DNA of 64,000 bases, taken from the NCBI GenBank assembly GCA_016721115.1, contig JADKIW010000001.1, forward strand, positions 1,255,501 to 1,319,500. The letters run 5' to 3'. Position 1 is the stretch's first letter. Every line of letters begins with the position of its first letter. This stretch comes from Candidatus Defluviilinea proxima. GTDB lineage: Bacteria; Chloroflexota; Anaerolineae; Anaerolineales; Villigracilaceae. Shown here piece by piece: positions 33,829-42,221 of the stretch. The notes under the pieces were generated by a model that did not search any database, was not told the DNA's origin, and saw only the letters and a program-made list of their open reading frames with translations. The position numbers and the translations under genes were made by a program.

Positions 33829-34416
33829 TCAAATGGAATTGTTTTGCGTCTCGTGAAATTCCTCAACCTGGTAAATAAGCACATCAAGGTGCTTTTTCTT
33901 CCACTGGTTGGGGCTTGCTCCCATTTTGTAACAAAGATTATCGAGAAATTCAGATGGGCTTGGGATCTTCTCCCACACTTGCGGCAGGAAGGTGGCGCGT
34001 CTAAAACCATCTTTCAAGATGACACCATCCACGTGCGGCCTTAACTTGGACAGGAGGTCATCCGCATCTTTGTACTCGAGCGGGGTGGGGCGCGTCAATC
34101 TCGAGACTTCGATCTGGATCCTGCTTAATTCATCTTCTCTCACCTGTGGGAATCTCGGGTCTTCCAATGCCGCAGAGACAGCGTGCTCGCGTACATCGTC
34201 CACAAGCGGTTGATAGGCTTCAAGCGCGCCAATGCACCCGCGCAGTTCACCGCGGATCGTCAGCGTGACGAATGATGCCCCTTGCTCCTGCAGGCTTGGA
34301 GTTACATCGTATGGATCGATTGGCGGTAGCTTTTCCCTCTTCACGGCACATTCCATTGCTTCACGCGCCGCATGGAGCAGTATCTTTTGTTCCTCGAGAG
34401 TCAATTTATCTTTCAT
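33829..34416 (-). CDS. AMMECR1-domain protein
   Basis: A 195-residue soluble protein of the AMMECR1 family. The hallmark LRGCIG motif (about 57-62) lies in the middle of VTLTIRGELRGCIGALEA (about 50-67), followed by AALEDPRFPQV and the conserved DGVILKDGFRRATFLPQVW (about 129-147). In bacteria it is known as AmmeMemoRadiSam system protein A, which is found with a radical SAM enzyme and a Memo-like protein; neither is in the window. Function unknown. Confidence 0.92.
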   Translation of the reverse strand: MKDKLTLEEQKILLHAAREAMECAVKREKLPPIDPYDVTPSLQEQGASFVTLTIRGELRGCIGALEAYQPLVDDVREHAVSAALEDPRFPQVREDELSRIQIEVSRLTRPTPLEYKDADDLLSKLRPHVDGVILKDGFRRATFLPQVWEKIPSPSEFLDNLCYKMGASPNQWKKKHLDVLIYQVEEFHETQNNSI

Positions 34417-34449
34417 GACTGATTCCCTCCATCAGTTATTGAAAATCAA

Positions 34450-34466
34450 AGGCGAATGTTTCGCCT
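34450..34466 (-). terminator. Short hairpin after the flavin reductase gene
   Basis: AGGCGAA, a 3-base loop and TTCGCCT, followed on the minus strand by TTTGATTTT. It lies 23 bases past the stop at 34490. Confidence 0.55.
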
Positions 34467-34489
34467 ATATCCATTTTACGCCAATGCGA

Positions 34490-34975
34490 TTACTTCACCA
34501 AATTCCAAAAGACTCTGTTGTGATACACCAATGGCTCGCCTTCGCCTTCACCGCGTGCGGCAATGACTTCAGCCACGAACAATGTGTTCTCGCCAACCGG
34601 TATGGTGTTCACCACACGGCAATTAAAATAGGCCAGCCCGCCCTTGAACACGGGGATATCCAGTGTCAGGGTTTCGGTTTCCACATTTTCAAAACGATCG
34701 GTCAGGTTTGGCATCTTGCCTGCGAACCGATCTGAAAGATAGCCCTGATCCGCCGCAAGGATCGTCACGGCAAATTCCCCGGACTTTTGTACAAGTTCAT
34801 GAGTGTGGGTCAGTTGTTTCATTGCCACTGAAACCATTGGTGGTTCGAGTGAAATAGATGTAAATGAATTCACGGTCATGCCGTGACGTTGCCCTTCGTG
34901 GTTTGCGGTCACAATGGCTACGCCAGTAGTCCATGCGCGCATCGCACGGCGAAGTTGTTCAGAGTTCAGTGTCAT
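34490..34975 (-). CDS. Flavin reductase-like domain protein
   Basis: A 161-residue FMN-binding split-barrel protein of the flavin reductase-like (DIM6/HpaC) family. The motifs WTTGVAIVTA, GMTVNSFTSISLEPPMVSV (about 37-55) and FAVTILAADQ are typical, as is LAYFNCRVVNTIPVGENTLFV in the second half (from about 117). It reduces free flavin with NAD(P)H for a partner oxygenase, or serves as a flavoenzyme by itself; no partner is encoded nearby. ATG at 34975 has GGAG 5 bases upstream, better than TTG at 34990. Confidence 0.9.
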   Translation of the reverse strand: MTLNSEQLRRAMRAWTTGVAIVTANHEGQRHGMTVNSFTSISLEPPMVSVAMKQLTHTHELVQKSGEFAVTILAADQGYLSDRFAGKMPNLTDRFENVETETLTLDIPVFKGGLAYFNCRVVNTIPVGENTLFVAEVIAARGEGEGEPLVYHNRVFWNLVK

Positions 34976-35094
34976 GTAGTCTCCAGTCAAAAATCATCAT
35001 AATAGCGAGAGAGGGGCAAGTCAAGATAGAAACCATAAACGGATAAGTCAGTTTTCTGATCCGTTCATTCTTCATTTCAGTATCCTCTATCCGC

Positions 35095-35123
35095 TTCACA
35101 AAACTGCTTTTAAACGGTACTAT
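35095..35123 (+). promoter_or_regulatory. Promoter of the amidase/L,D-transpeptidase operon
   Basis: TTCACA (35095-35100), a 17-bp spacer and TACTAT (35118-35123), 14 bases before the ATG at 35138. The leader would be only about 7 bases and no ribosome site is visible. An inverted repeat (AACGGA 35038-35043, TCCGTT 35060-35065) lies just upstream and may be an operator. Confidence 0.5.
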
Positions 35124-35137
35124 TTACCCGATAACCC

Positions 35138-35923
35138 ATGGATTCCACTGCATCTCAACCTCCAAAGCGTTCGCGCCCAGTCTATGCTGTGCAAGCCACC
35201 ATTGCTGTAGCTATTCTATTAGCGACTCTTTTCACAGCTCTCCCATCGCGTGGATTGGCCTCCGGGGATTTTTACGATAAGTTAAGCATCATCCTTACCC
35301 CACACCCTGCAGATGGAGAACAATTGTCATCGCAACCGCAATTGCGCATTGGCATTGTTGCTGGTCATGCTGGCAATGACTCAGGTGCTGTCTGCGTGGA
35401 CGGAAATGGAAATGTCACTCTTACCGAGGCCGATGTTAATCTTGAGACTGCCGCTATCGTTCAACAGAAATTAATAGAAGCTGGCTTTCAAGTGGATCTC
35501 CTGCGTGAGTTCGATTCTCGTCTTAACGGATATCGTGCCTTGGCAATTGTTTCCATCCATAACGACTCATGCGAATACATTAACGATCAAGCCACGGGCT
35601 TCAAAGTGGCCGCCGCGCTCAACACCCCCGATCTCAATCGCGCCAACCGTCTTACCGCCTGTCTTGTTGATCGTTACCATCGTCACACAGACCTAACCTT
35701 TCACTCCGGCAGTATCACGGCCGACATGCGTGAGTATCATGCCTTCCGTGAAATCGACCCGAGCACTGTGGCCGCGATCATCGAAACAGGCTTCCTTAAT
35801 CTCGACCGCGAGATACTTACCAAACAAACCGACCGTGTGGCCGCCGGTATCGTAGATGGCATCCTGTGTTTTGCCAACAACGAGAATATTGAGCCCACGG
35901 CTATCCCGAATGTGACCCCATGA
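35138..35923 (+). CDS. N-acetylmuramoyl-L-alanine amidase (Amidase_3)
   Basis: A 261-residue membrane-anchored, outward-facing zinc amidase that removes stem peptides from glycan strands. One helix (about 16-40) leads to an Amidase_3 domain (about 68-250). The zinc His is in IVAGHAGNDSG (about 76), the zinc Glu in TEADVNLETA, the second His in VSIHNDS, and the catalytic Glu in AAIIETGFLNL (about 217). It has no LysM or SH3 module. It overlaps the next gene by 4 bases (ATGA) and begins a run of five cell-wall genes. Confidence 0.9.
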   Translation: MDSTASQPPKRSRPVYAVQATIAVAILLATLFTALPSRGLASGDFYDKLSIILTPHPADGEQLSSQPQLRIGIVAGHAGNDSGAVCVDGNGNVTLTEADVNLETAAIVQQKLIEAGFQVDLLREFDSRLNGYRALAIVSIHNDSCEYINDQATGFKVAAALNTPDLNRANRLTACLVDRYHRHTDLTFHSGSITADMREYHAFREIDPSTVAAIIETGFLNLDREILTKQTDRVAAGIVDGILCFANNENIEPTAIPNVTP

Positions 35924-36726
35924 AATTCCTTTTTTCCAACGGACGTATTCGCATCTTTCCCCTGCTTGGCCTGCTTCTGGCATGCGGAGGCCTGATCCTC
36001 GCTGTGTTCTGGTTCATGGTTTCGCCGGTGGCATCTTTACGTGCGCAACCTGTTCAACCCACGCCGGAATACATGTGGTCTTATGTGGAAATCGCCCGCC
36101 CAACACGGATGGTTGATTCACCAGTTGTGCTTCCTATTGGAACGCCTGTAAGCGAACCAACGTCCATAACTATAGAAGATACGGCAACTTCCGTCCCAAC
36201 GGATACGCCAACCGAAATACCAGTCGCTACAGAAACACCCGCCCAACTCTCCATGGAAGTTTTGGCGGATACGCCCACGGCAGTCTACGTGCCGCCGACC
36301 CAAAGACCAGCACAAGTGGATGAGCAGGTTCCTTCATATTCTTATAGCGGGTCAAAATATATCCTCGTGGATATTTCAGATCAGCACATGTATGTCTATG
36401 AGGGAGATCAATTGGTATATAGCTTCGTTGTGTCCACCGGGCTCAACAACGCCACCCGCGTAGGGAACTTTGCTGTGCAAAGCAAGATCCCCAATGCTTA
36501 TGGATCCACTTGGGATATCTGGATGCCAAACTGGCTTGGCATTTACTGGGCAGGTGGTCTTGAAAACGGTATCCATGCCCTGCCAATCCTCCCTAACGGC
36601 GCCACCTTATGGGACGGATATTTGGGCAGACCAGTTTCGTATGGATGCGTGGTGTTAGGCTCATATGAGTCAAAACTACTGTATGATTGGGCAGAGATCG
36701 GAACTCCCGTAGAAATCCAGTGGTAG
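35920..36726 (+). CDS. L,D-transpeptidase (YkuD), variant active-site motif
   Basis: A 268-residue membrane-anchored enzyme. One helix (about 12-35) is followed by a Pro/Thr linker (about 75-135) and a YkuD domain (about 145-268). The upstream His is in NGIHALP (about 220). The Cys lies in PVSYGCVVLG (about 243), where the usual S-H-G-C is S-Y-G-C. Such enzymes make 3-3 cross-links in peptidoglycan or attach proteins. Translation is probably coupled to the amidase by the ATGA overlap. The N-terminal half (VEIARP, ATETPAQLSME) is closely related to the next gene, indicating tandem duplication. Confidence 0.88.
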   Translation: MKFLFSNGRIRIFPLLGLLLACGGLILAVFWFMVSPVASLRAQPVQPTPEYMWSYVEIARPTRMVDSPVVLPIGTPVSEPTSITIEDTATSVPTDTPTEIPVATETPAQLSMEVLADTPTAVYVPPTQRPAQVDEQVPSYSYSGSKYILVDISDQHMYVYEGDQLVYSFVVSTGLNNATRVGNFAVQSKIPNAYGSTWDIWMPNWLGIYWAGGLENGIHALPILPNGATLWDGYLGRPVSYGCVVLGSYESKLLYDWAEIGTPVEIQW

Positions 36727-36751
36727 TGGTCGTCTATTACAGGTAATCATC

Positions 36752-37573
36752 ATGAACAATAAACCTCAAAAGAACAACAACCTGCTTTACCTATCCATTG
36801 GCGCGATAAGCCTTGTAGTTTGTGTGGTGATCGGCGTAGCGGCATGGACGGCTGTCAACCATCCGGTGTTTGCATCCATTCTGGGCGGTACACCGGCTCC
36901 AGCCCCTGCCCAACAGGACAAACTATGGGCACAGGTGGAGATCGCCAAACCACTGCCAGCTCTTGATACCGAGATTGTATTTAACGCACCTGACCTTGCC
37001 GCAACCTTTACCCCTCAGCCTGCGGATGCACCGGCATCTGTTACTGAACCAACAGTTCTTGTCACCGATGCGCCGACATTTACGCCGACCATCGAGCCAT
37101 CCCCTGTGGCTACTGAAACTCCTGCGCAACTGTCGATGGAGATCATTCCCAATACACCCACTAGTGTGTATGTGCCGCCAACGGCTGGGCCAAAGCCAGT
37201 CTATGCCAGCACCGGTAATGGAGAACGTTGGATCGATGTAGACCTTACCAACCAGCGCACCTATGCCTACGAAGGCGATACGCTGGTCAATTCGTTCGTG
37301 GTCTCCACTGGCACATGGGCAACCCCCACTGTGACCGGTCAATATAATATTTATGTGAAATATCGTTCTGCCAGAATGAGTGGCCCCGGGTATTCGCTTC
37401 CCAATGTCCCCTACATCATGTACTTTTATGGGAGCTATGGCTTGCACGGCACATACTGGCATAATAATTTCGGCACACCCATGAGCCATGGATGTGTGAA
37501 CCTGACCACCGATGATGCCGCATGGTTATACAATTGGGCATCGGTGGGGACTCTGGTAAATGTCCATTATTGA
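36752..37573 (+). CDS. L,D-transpeptidase (YkuD), membrane-anchored
   Basis: A 273-residue enzyme of the same build as its left neighbour: N-terminal helix (about 12-35), Pro/Thr linker (about 75-145), YkuD domain (about 155-273). The active site is canonical: HGTYWHNNFGTPMSHGC, with the catalytic Cys about 248. It lies 25 bases after the previous gene. The linker words ATETPAQLSME and TPTSVYVPPT repeat those of the previous protein. Confidence 0.92.
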   Translation: MNNKPQKNNNLLYLSIGAISLVVCVVIGVAAWTAVNHPVFASILGGTPAPAPAQQDKLWAQVEIAKPLPALDTEIVFNAPDLAATFTPQPADAPASVTEPTVLVTDAPTFTPTIEPSPVATETPAQLSMEIIPNTPTSVYVPPTAGPKPVYASTGNGERWIDVDLTNQRTYAYEGDTLVNSFVVSTGTWATPTVTGQYNIYVKYRSARMSGPGYSLPNVPYIMYFYGSYGLHGTYWHNNFGTPMSHGCVNLTTDDAAWLYNWASVGTLVNVHY

Positions 37574-37582
37574 TCGAATGTA

Positions 37583-37622
37583 AGGGCGACCCTGATACTT
37601 TATTGCCCTATTGGGTTGCCCT
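37583..37622. repeat. Hairpin in the spacer between transpeptidase genes
   Basis: AGGGCGACCC (37583-37592) and GGGTTGCCCT (37613-37622) pair with one G-U pair. It lies 12 bases before the start codon of the next transpeptidase and could dampen its translation or partly stop transcription. Confidence 0.5.
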
Positions 37623-37634
37623 GCCAAAAATTTA

Positions 37635-38660
37635 ATGAGCACGTCAAATATTTCCCGTCGTGATTTTTTAAAACTAAGCGGTTATGGCCTGATGGGGATG
37701 CTTCTGCCAAACCTTTCTTTGAGTCCCTTGGGTGATAAATTCACTTCACTTCAGGGACGTGTCATTGATCGTGTTATCTGGGCGTATGATGAGCCGAACC
37801 GCAAATCCAAACACAAAAAACTATACTGGCACGATATCATCTTCCGTATCACCGATACCGCTCTCAGCGATGATGAGACTGCCTACAATCGTGTGTGGTA
37901 CCAGGTCGAGGGTGGAGGATATGTGTATTCGGGCAGTATCCAGCCCGTTCAGACGATTCTGAACGAGCCACGTTTGATCAATCTCAAAGGCGCATTAGGC
38001 GAAGTCAGTGTCCCATACACCGATGCGCACGTTGAAGCCAATCCAGACTCTGACGTAATCTATCGCCTGTATTACGAGACCGTGCATTGGGTCACAGCCA
38101 GTGCTGTTCTTGCAGATGGGAAGATGTGGTACGCTCTTCTGGATGATAAATTCGAACAAAATTATTTTGTCCCTGCAGAACATATTCGCCTCATACCGGA
38201 CGATGAGCTGGCTCCCATTTCCCCGGACATTGCCGAAGCTGACAAACGGATCGAGGTCCGTTTGAACGATCAGCTTGTGCTCGCCTACGAAAAAGATAGA
38301 CTGGCCTTTGCCACCCGCGCCGCTACTGGCGGGAGATTGCGAAGTGGAACTTACACCACACCAACCGGTGATTACATCACATTTCATAAACGACCCACAC
38401 GTCACATGGCCGCCGGTGATCTCGCCTCGAGCGGTTTCGACTTGCCCGGCGTGCCGTGGGTAATCTACTTCAAAGAGAACGGTACATCTTTCCACGGCAC
38501 ATACTGGCACAATGATTTTGGACGTCCTCGTAGTCACGGTTGCATCAACCTCACGCCGCAAGCATCCAAATGGCTTTACCGTTGGACAAATCCCACTGTG
38601 CCACCAGAGAAACAACTTGTTCATGGGTATAAAGGCACACGAGTGGACATAAAGGAATAG
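37635..38660 (+). CDS. L,D-transpeptidase (YkuD) with Tat-type signal
   Basis: A 341-residue secreted enzyme. The start MSTSNISRRDFLKLSG is a twin-arginine signal, unlike the Sec-type anchors of the two preceding paralogues. An SH3-like region (about 45-195) is followed by a YkuD domain (about 205-341). The active site is FHGTYWHNDFGRPRSHGC, with the Cys about 303. ATG at 37635 is preferred over a TTG at 37611. No ribosome site is seen, and the start lies behind a hairpin. Confidence 0.92.
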   Translation: MSTSNISRRDFLKLSGYGLMGMLLPNLSLSPLGDKFTSLQGRVIDRVIWAYDEPNRKSKHKKLYWHDIIFRITDTALSDDETAYNRVWYQVEGGGYVYSGSIQPVQTILNEPRLINLKGALGEVSVPYTDAHVEANPDSDVIYRLYYETVHWVTASAVLADGKMWYALLDDKFEQNYFVPAEHIRLIPDDELAPISPDIAEADKRIEVRLNDQLVLAYEKDRLAFATRAATGGRLRSGTYTTPTGDYITFHKRPTRHMAAGDLASSGFDLPGVPWVIYFKENGTSFHGTYWHNDFGRPRSHGCINLTPQASKWLYRWTNPTVPPEKQLVHGYKGTRVDIKE

Positions 38661-38672
38661 AATATTAAGAAT

Positions 38673-39698
38673 ATGCTTACCCCGCAAATTTCACGCCGCG
38701 AATTTTTGAAACTCGCAACTACAGGTTCGCTCGCCTTTGCTTTGAGCGATCTGAAACTCGACCGCGCTTTTGCCGCCCCCGCCATCAAACAAGGATTAAT
38801 GACCATCAGTGGTATCCCTTTGTATGATGGGCCATCGTTCAATGCAAAGACCACTCATAACTTTGGGAAAGACAATGTAGTGGAAGTCACTGCTGTGAAT
38901 GAGAACGGTGACGAAGGTAACCCATTCAATAAGACCTGGTATCAGGTCAATAACGAAGGCTTTACCTACTCTGGCTGGGTTCTTCCTGTGGAAACACGAT
39001 ACCAGAAGCCGTCATTCGATGTTCCCAAGGCGGGGCGAGTGGGTGAGGTCACTGTCCCTTTCACGGATACTAAAAGGTCTCCCTACGTGTATGCAGATCG
39101 CGGCTACCGCGTCTATTATGGAAGCACACACTGGGTGAAGAAAGTGATCGTTACTCGTGAGGAAAAAAGTATTTGGTATGAGATATATGACAGCGAGATC
39201 AAAAAATCTCTGTACATTTCCGCCCATGATATGCGTCTTGTTCCTACGGATGAATTGACCCTTCTCTCACCCGACGTGCCAGCAGATGATAAGTTGATCG
39301 TTGTAGAACGTTCGACCCAGCTTGTGACAGCATTTGAAGGTGATACATTGGTCTTCTCGCAACGCTGTTCCTCCGGGTCAAAAGGTACTGAGACCCCACA
39401 AGGGAATTTCCGTACATATCATAAAGGTCCAGCCGTCCATATGACCAACGATGGCGATGCGGTCGAAAATATCTATGATCTACCCGGTGTACCGTGGTGT
39501 TCGTTCTTTACCGGTTTAGGGCATGCCTTTCATGGAGCTTATTGGCACAACGACTATGGACGTCCACGCAGTCATGGATGTGTGAATCTGCCGTCAGAGG
39601 CGGCAAAGTTTATTTATCGCTGGACCCTGCCCAACGTTCCGCCTGACACGGATTATCTCAGCGCACCGGGCGAAGGTACGAGAGTCCAGGTCATATAA
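38673..39698 (+). CDS. L,D-transpeptidase (YkuD) with Tat-type signal
   Basis: A 341-residue paralogue of the previous protein, of the same length and layout: Tat-type signal (ISRREFLKLATTGSLAF), SH3-like region (about 45-190), YkuD domain (about 205-341) with FHGAYWHNDYGRPRSHGC and the Cys about 303. It lies 12 bases after the previous gene. Tat export suggests folding or cofactor loading before export, which is unusual for this family. Confidence 0.92.
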   Translation: MLTPQISRREFLKLATTGSLAFALSDLKLDRAFAAPAIKQGLMTISGIPLYDGPSFNAKTTHNFGKDNVVEVTAVNENGDEGNPFNKTWYQVNNEGFTYSGWVLPVETRYQKPSFDVPKAGRVGEVTVPFTDTKRSPYVYADRGYRVYYGSTHWVKKVIVTREEKSIWYEIYDSEIKKSLYISAHDMRLVPTDELTLLSPDVPADDKLIVVERSTQLVTAFEGDTLVFSQRCSSGSKGTETPQGNFRTYHKGPAVHMTNDGDAVENIYDLPGVPWCSFFTGLGHAFHGAYWHNDYGRPRSHGCVNLPSEAAKFIYRWTLPNVPPDTDYLSAPGEGTRVQVI

Positions 39699-39739
39699 TT
39701 GAGTGCGAGATATTGTCTCGCACTACACAAGGAGAAAAA

Positions 39740-40321
39740 ATGAATTCCATTTTTCAGCATCAAAGTTATCTGCTCAAACGTCAGGTGTTTGCTTTGGCAG
39801 GCACATTCCGTTTCTTCGACCCAAGCGGAAATCAGGTGATGTTCAGCCAGCAGAAGATGTTCAAGTTGCGCGAGGATATTCGCGTGTATGCAGATGAAAA
39901 TAAAACGCAGGAAGTGTTGAGCATCAAAGCGCGCCAGATCGTTGATTTCTCGGCGGCGTACGATGTGGTGGACACTGCGATGAATCAAAAGGTCGGCGCC
40001 TTGCGTCGCAAAGGTTGGAGTTCGATCTTGCGTGATGAGTGGCAAGTGTTGGATGCGAACGATAACCAGATCGGAGTATTGTTCGAAGATAGCATGGGAC
40101 TTGCGCTATTGCGCCGCTTCCTTCTTGGCTCCTGGTTGCCTCAGAACTATGACATGACTCTTGGCGATGTGCGTGTTGCTGATCTAAAACAAAACTTCAA
40201 CCTGTTCCGCTACGAAATGGTGATCGATTTCAGTATGGATCCTTCAAAACGGCTTGATCCGCGCCTCGGCATTGCCGCCGGTATTTTGCTTGCGGCGATC
40301 GAGGGAAGGCAAAGTAATTAA
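39740..40321 (+). CDS. LURP-one-related (tubby-like) protein
   Basis: A 193-residue protein resembling the LURP-one/phospholipid scramblase-like beta-barrel family. Typical features are the early QSYLLKRQVFALAGTFRFFD stretch (seen from about 8), repeated short beta hairpins, and a C-terminal buried helix (LGIAAGILLAAIEG). Bacterial members have no known role. ATG at 39740 has GGAG 6 bases upstream; a longer reading frame from 39713 lacks a site. The stop overlaps the next start by one base (TAATG). Confidence 0.75.
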   Translation: MNSIFQHQSYLLKRQVFALAGTFRFFDPSGNQVMFSQQKMFKLREDIRVYADENKTQEVLSIKARQIVDFSAAYDVVDTAMNQKVGALRRKGWSSILRDEWQVLDANDNQIGVLFEDSMGLALLRRFLLGSWLPQNYDMTLGDVRVADLKQNFNLFRYEMVIDFSMDPSKRLDPRLGIAAGILLAAIEGRQSN

Positions 40322-40746
40322 TGCCCCGCCAGCCTCTTTTTGCCGGCCTTGTGCTGGATGAATTTGGGCATGTAGCTGAAAGCGCATTTGTCGGCGGTGA
40401 ACCGTGTTATGTAGTGGACGATGCGGGCTTTCGCCGTCACATCCCTGCTGAACAGGTAGACAAACAGGTGTTGGGTCAGATCGCCAGTTTGATGAAAGGC
40501 AGTGAAGACCTGATCTCTGAACAAACTGCCAAGATGCTTGGGCAGGAGGATGTCTTCACGAAAGCCGCCATTGAACAGCAGTTGAAGAATATCGATAAAC
40601 AGTTCGATCAGTTAATGCAGGCAGGGATTCCCGAAGATATGCGAGCCTATCTGGGCATGATGGGCTTCAAGGTGGTTATCAACATACACGGCGAAGTGCT
40701 CAGTGTGGACCAACCGGGTACTGCATCGGGTGATGATGGAGAATGA
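40321..40746 (+). CDS. Conserved-looking hypothetical protein
   Basis: A 141-residue soluble acidic protein with no signal peptide or Cys cluster. The N-terminal half has a beta-rich look (LFAGLVLDEFGHVAESAFVGG, from about 5) and the middle is helical (about 45-100; EQQLKNIDKQFDQLMQAG). I do not recognise the family. It is translationally coupled to the LURP-one-like gene (TAATG), so a shared function is likely. A terminator follows. Confidence 0.7.
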   Translation: MPRQPLFAGLVLDEFGHVAESAFVGGEPCYVVDDAGFRRHIPAEQVDKQVLGQIASLMKGSEDLISEQTAKMLGQEDVFTKAAIEQQLKNIDKQFDQLMQAGIPEDMRAYLGMMGFKVVINIHGEVLSVDQPGTASGDDGE

Positions 40747-40774
40747 AAAAGAGCGGACAATTGTCCGCTCTTTT
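40747..40774. terminator. Two-way terminator
   Basis: A perfect 14-bp palindrome, AAAAGAGCGGACAA and its complement, with flanking A- and T-runs. It lies directly after the stop of the hypothetical gene and faces the convergent acyltransferase gene. Confidence 0.88.
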
Positions 40775-40819
40775 ATTTTTGGTTTGTGTTATCGAAATTG
40801 GGATCAGGGAATACGCACA

Positions 40820-42007
40820 CTAGATATGAGCGATCCGTAATCTTGAAGGGCGTGTGACAGCATTCTGGCTGGCGAGAACAGGCTCTTCTTCATCACTATT
40901 GAGCGGAAAGAAGCGTTCTTTTAGGTTGAGAATGGGCTTTTCAATAAAGCGGTAACTGAGAGATGCAACTAATAAAGTGGCAATGAATGTAATGAGCGCG
41001 GCAATGGGTTGGAGCAAGTTGTGGGGTAGGATAATTCCCAGATCCTCAAGGCTAAGTGCAAACCAGAGAATGGGGAGATGGTAAACGTACATTCCGTATG
41101 AGATCTTCCCTAACCCTTCCAACGGTCGCCATTCTAAAAAGCGGACGAATAGCCTATGTTTAACGACTACATAAATGGCAACAGCAAAGAAATAGTTGAG
41201 TATGGAATAACCCCAAATGAATTGATAGGCGTTCGGCATAAGAAATTGATACCCGAATGATGTAATTGGTCCCATCTCACCAGTGGCAAAATACTGTGTA
41301 GCGAATCCGATAACGGGCACGAGACCCAGTAACAGGAAGAATTGTTCCTTCGCTTTTGGTATCGAATACCGGCTAATATAGGCGCCGATGGCAAACGCAT
41401 CCACGTGCGATGTGGGTAAAGTGTATAAGGCTTCTGCAGGGGAACTCACGAACATGCGAATCTCGCCGGTGTTGTGGATGAGCAAAACTCCCAGACGTAG
41501 AAGTGGTCCCATTAAGATCAAGGATAGGAATAAATGTTTGTGCCACTTCCCCGGTGCTAATAGGATGAGGAGCGGCCAGAAAATATAGAACTGCTCCTCT
41601 ACTGATAGCGACCAGAAGTGTGACAGAAAGTGATTGTTGGTATTGAAGATCGTAGCGGCATGGAAGTTGTAAATATAGAGCGCGGCATACTTTGCCTGCT
41701 TGGTGAATAGCTCCATCCAACCCACTCTGTAATTTACGGAGATCAACCAAGTGGCAAGTATAGCCATCACGATCAAATAAAAATAGTAGAGAGGGAAGAT
41801 GCGCAAGAGGCGTCTGCCATAAAACTTTTTGAAGTACTGGCTTTTTGGCAGTGATGTTTTCATATCTAGTAGAATACCGGTGATCAAAAATCCCGAAAGC
41901 ACAAAGAACAACTGCACGCCCATCCAGCCCGAATCGATATAGCGGGCGTGGAAGAAAAATACGAGTAAGAAGGCAATGGCGCGTAGGCCGTTCAATCCGC
42001 GGATCAT
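40820..42007 (-). CDS. Acyltransferase family 3 (OafA-like) membrane protein
   Basis: A 395-residue integral membrane protein with about ten helices. The family start is clear: GLNGLRAIAFLLVFFFHARY, with the catalytic His about 21, followed by GVQLFFVLSGFLITGILLD and the Arg pair in FYGRRLLRIFPLYY. These enzymes transfer acyl groups to exopolysaccharide, peptidoglycan or lipids. No SGNH domain is attached. The ATG at 42007 is 214 bases from the divergent SMP-30 gene; that spacer holds a promoter for the latter. Confidence 0.9.
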   Translation of the reverse strand: MIRGLNGLRAIAFLLVFFFHARYIDSGWMGVQLFFVLSGFLITGILLDMKTSLPKSQYFKKFYGRRLLRIFPLYYFYLIVMAILATWLISVNYRVGWMELFTKQAKYAALYIYNFHAATIFNTNNHFLSHFWSLSVEEQFYIFWPLLILLAPGKWHKHLFLSLILMGPLLRLGVLLIHNTGEIRMFVSSPAEALYTLPTSHVDAFAIGAYISRYSIPKAKEQFFLLLGLVPVIGFATQYFATGEMGPITSFGYQFLMPNAYQFIWGYSILNYFFAVAIYVVVKHRLFVRFLEWRPLEGLGKISYGMYVYHLPILWFALSLEDLGIILPHNLLQPIAALITFIATLLVASLSYRFIEKPILNLKERFFPLNSDEEEPVLASQNAVTRPSRLRIAHI

Positions 42008-42159
42008 GGTGAAAAGACTATACTCGTGCTTGTCTATTCAGATCAGTATTTGAAACGTAAATGCAATGGTCGGTAGTACTTTTGTTCGGTAGAGAAAAAG
42101 CTCAGGAAACCGAACCAGATACCCGTTAAGTGAGATGCGGCTTTTCATCCAGCAAATAG

Positions 42160-42188
42160 TTGTGGAATTCATTCAATCAGCGTACAAT
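42160..42188 (+). promoter_or_regulatory. Promoter of the SMP-30/acyltransferase pair
   Basis: TTGTGG (42160-42165), 17-bp spacer, TACAAT (42183-42188). A ribosome site AGGAG (42211-42215) lies 6 bases before the ATG at 42222. Confidence 0.6.
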
Positions 42189-42221
42189 GCCGGGCCAACA
42201 CAAATGATGTAGGAGTCACAC

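Noticed and set aside
40747..40774. Possible operator dyad between convergent genes
   Set aside because: It lies after a stop codon with A- and T-runs and has no promoter near it, so a terminator explains it better.
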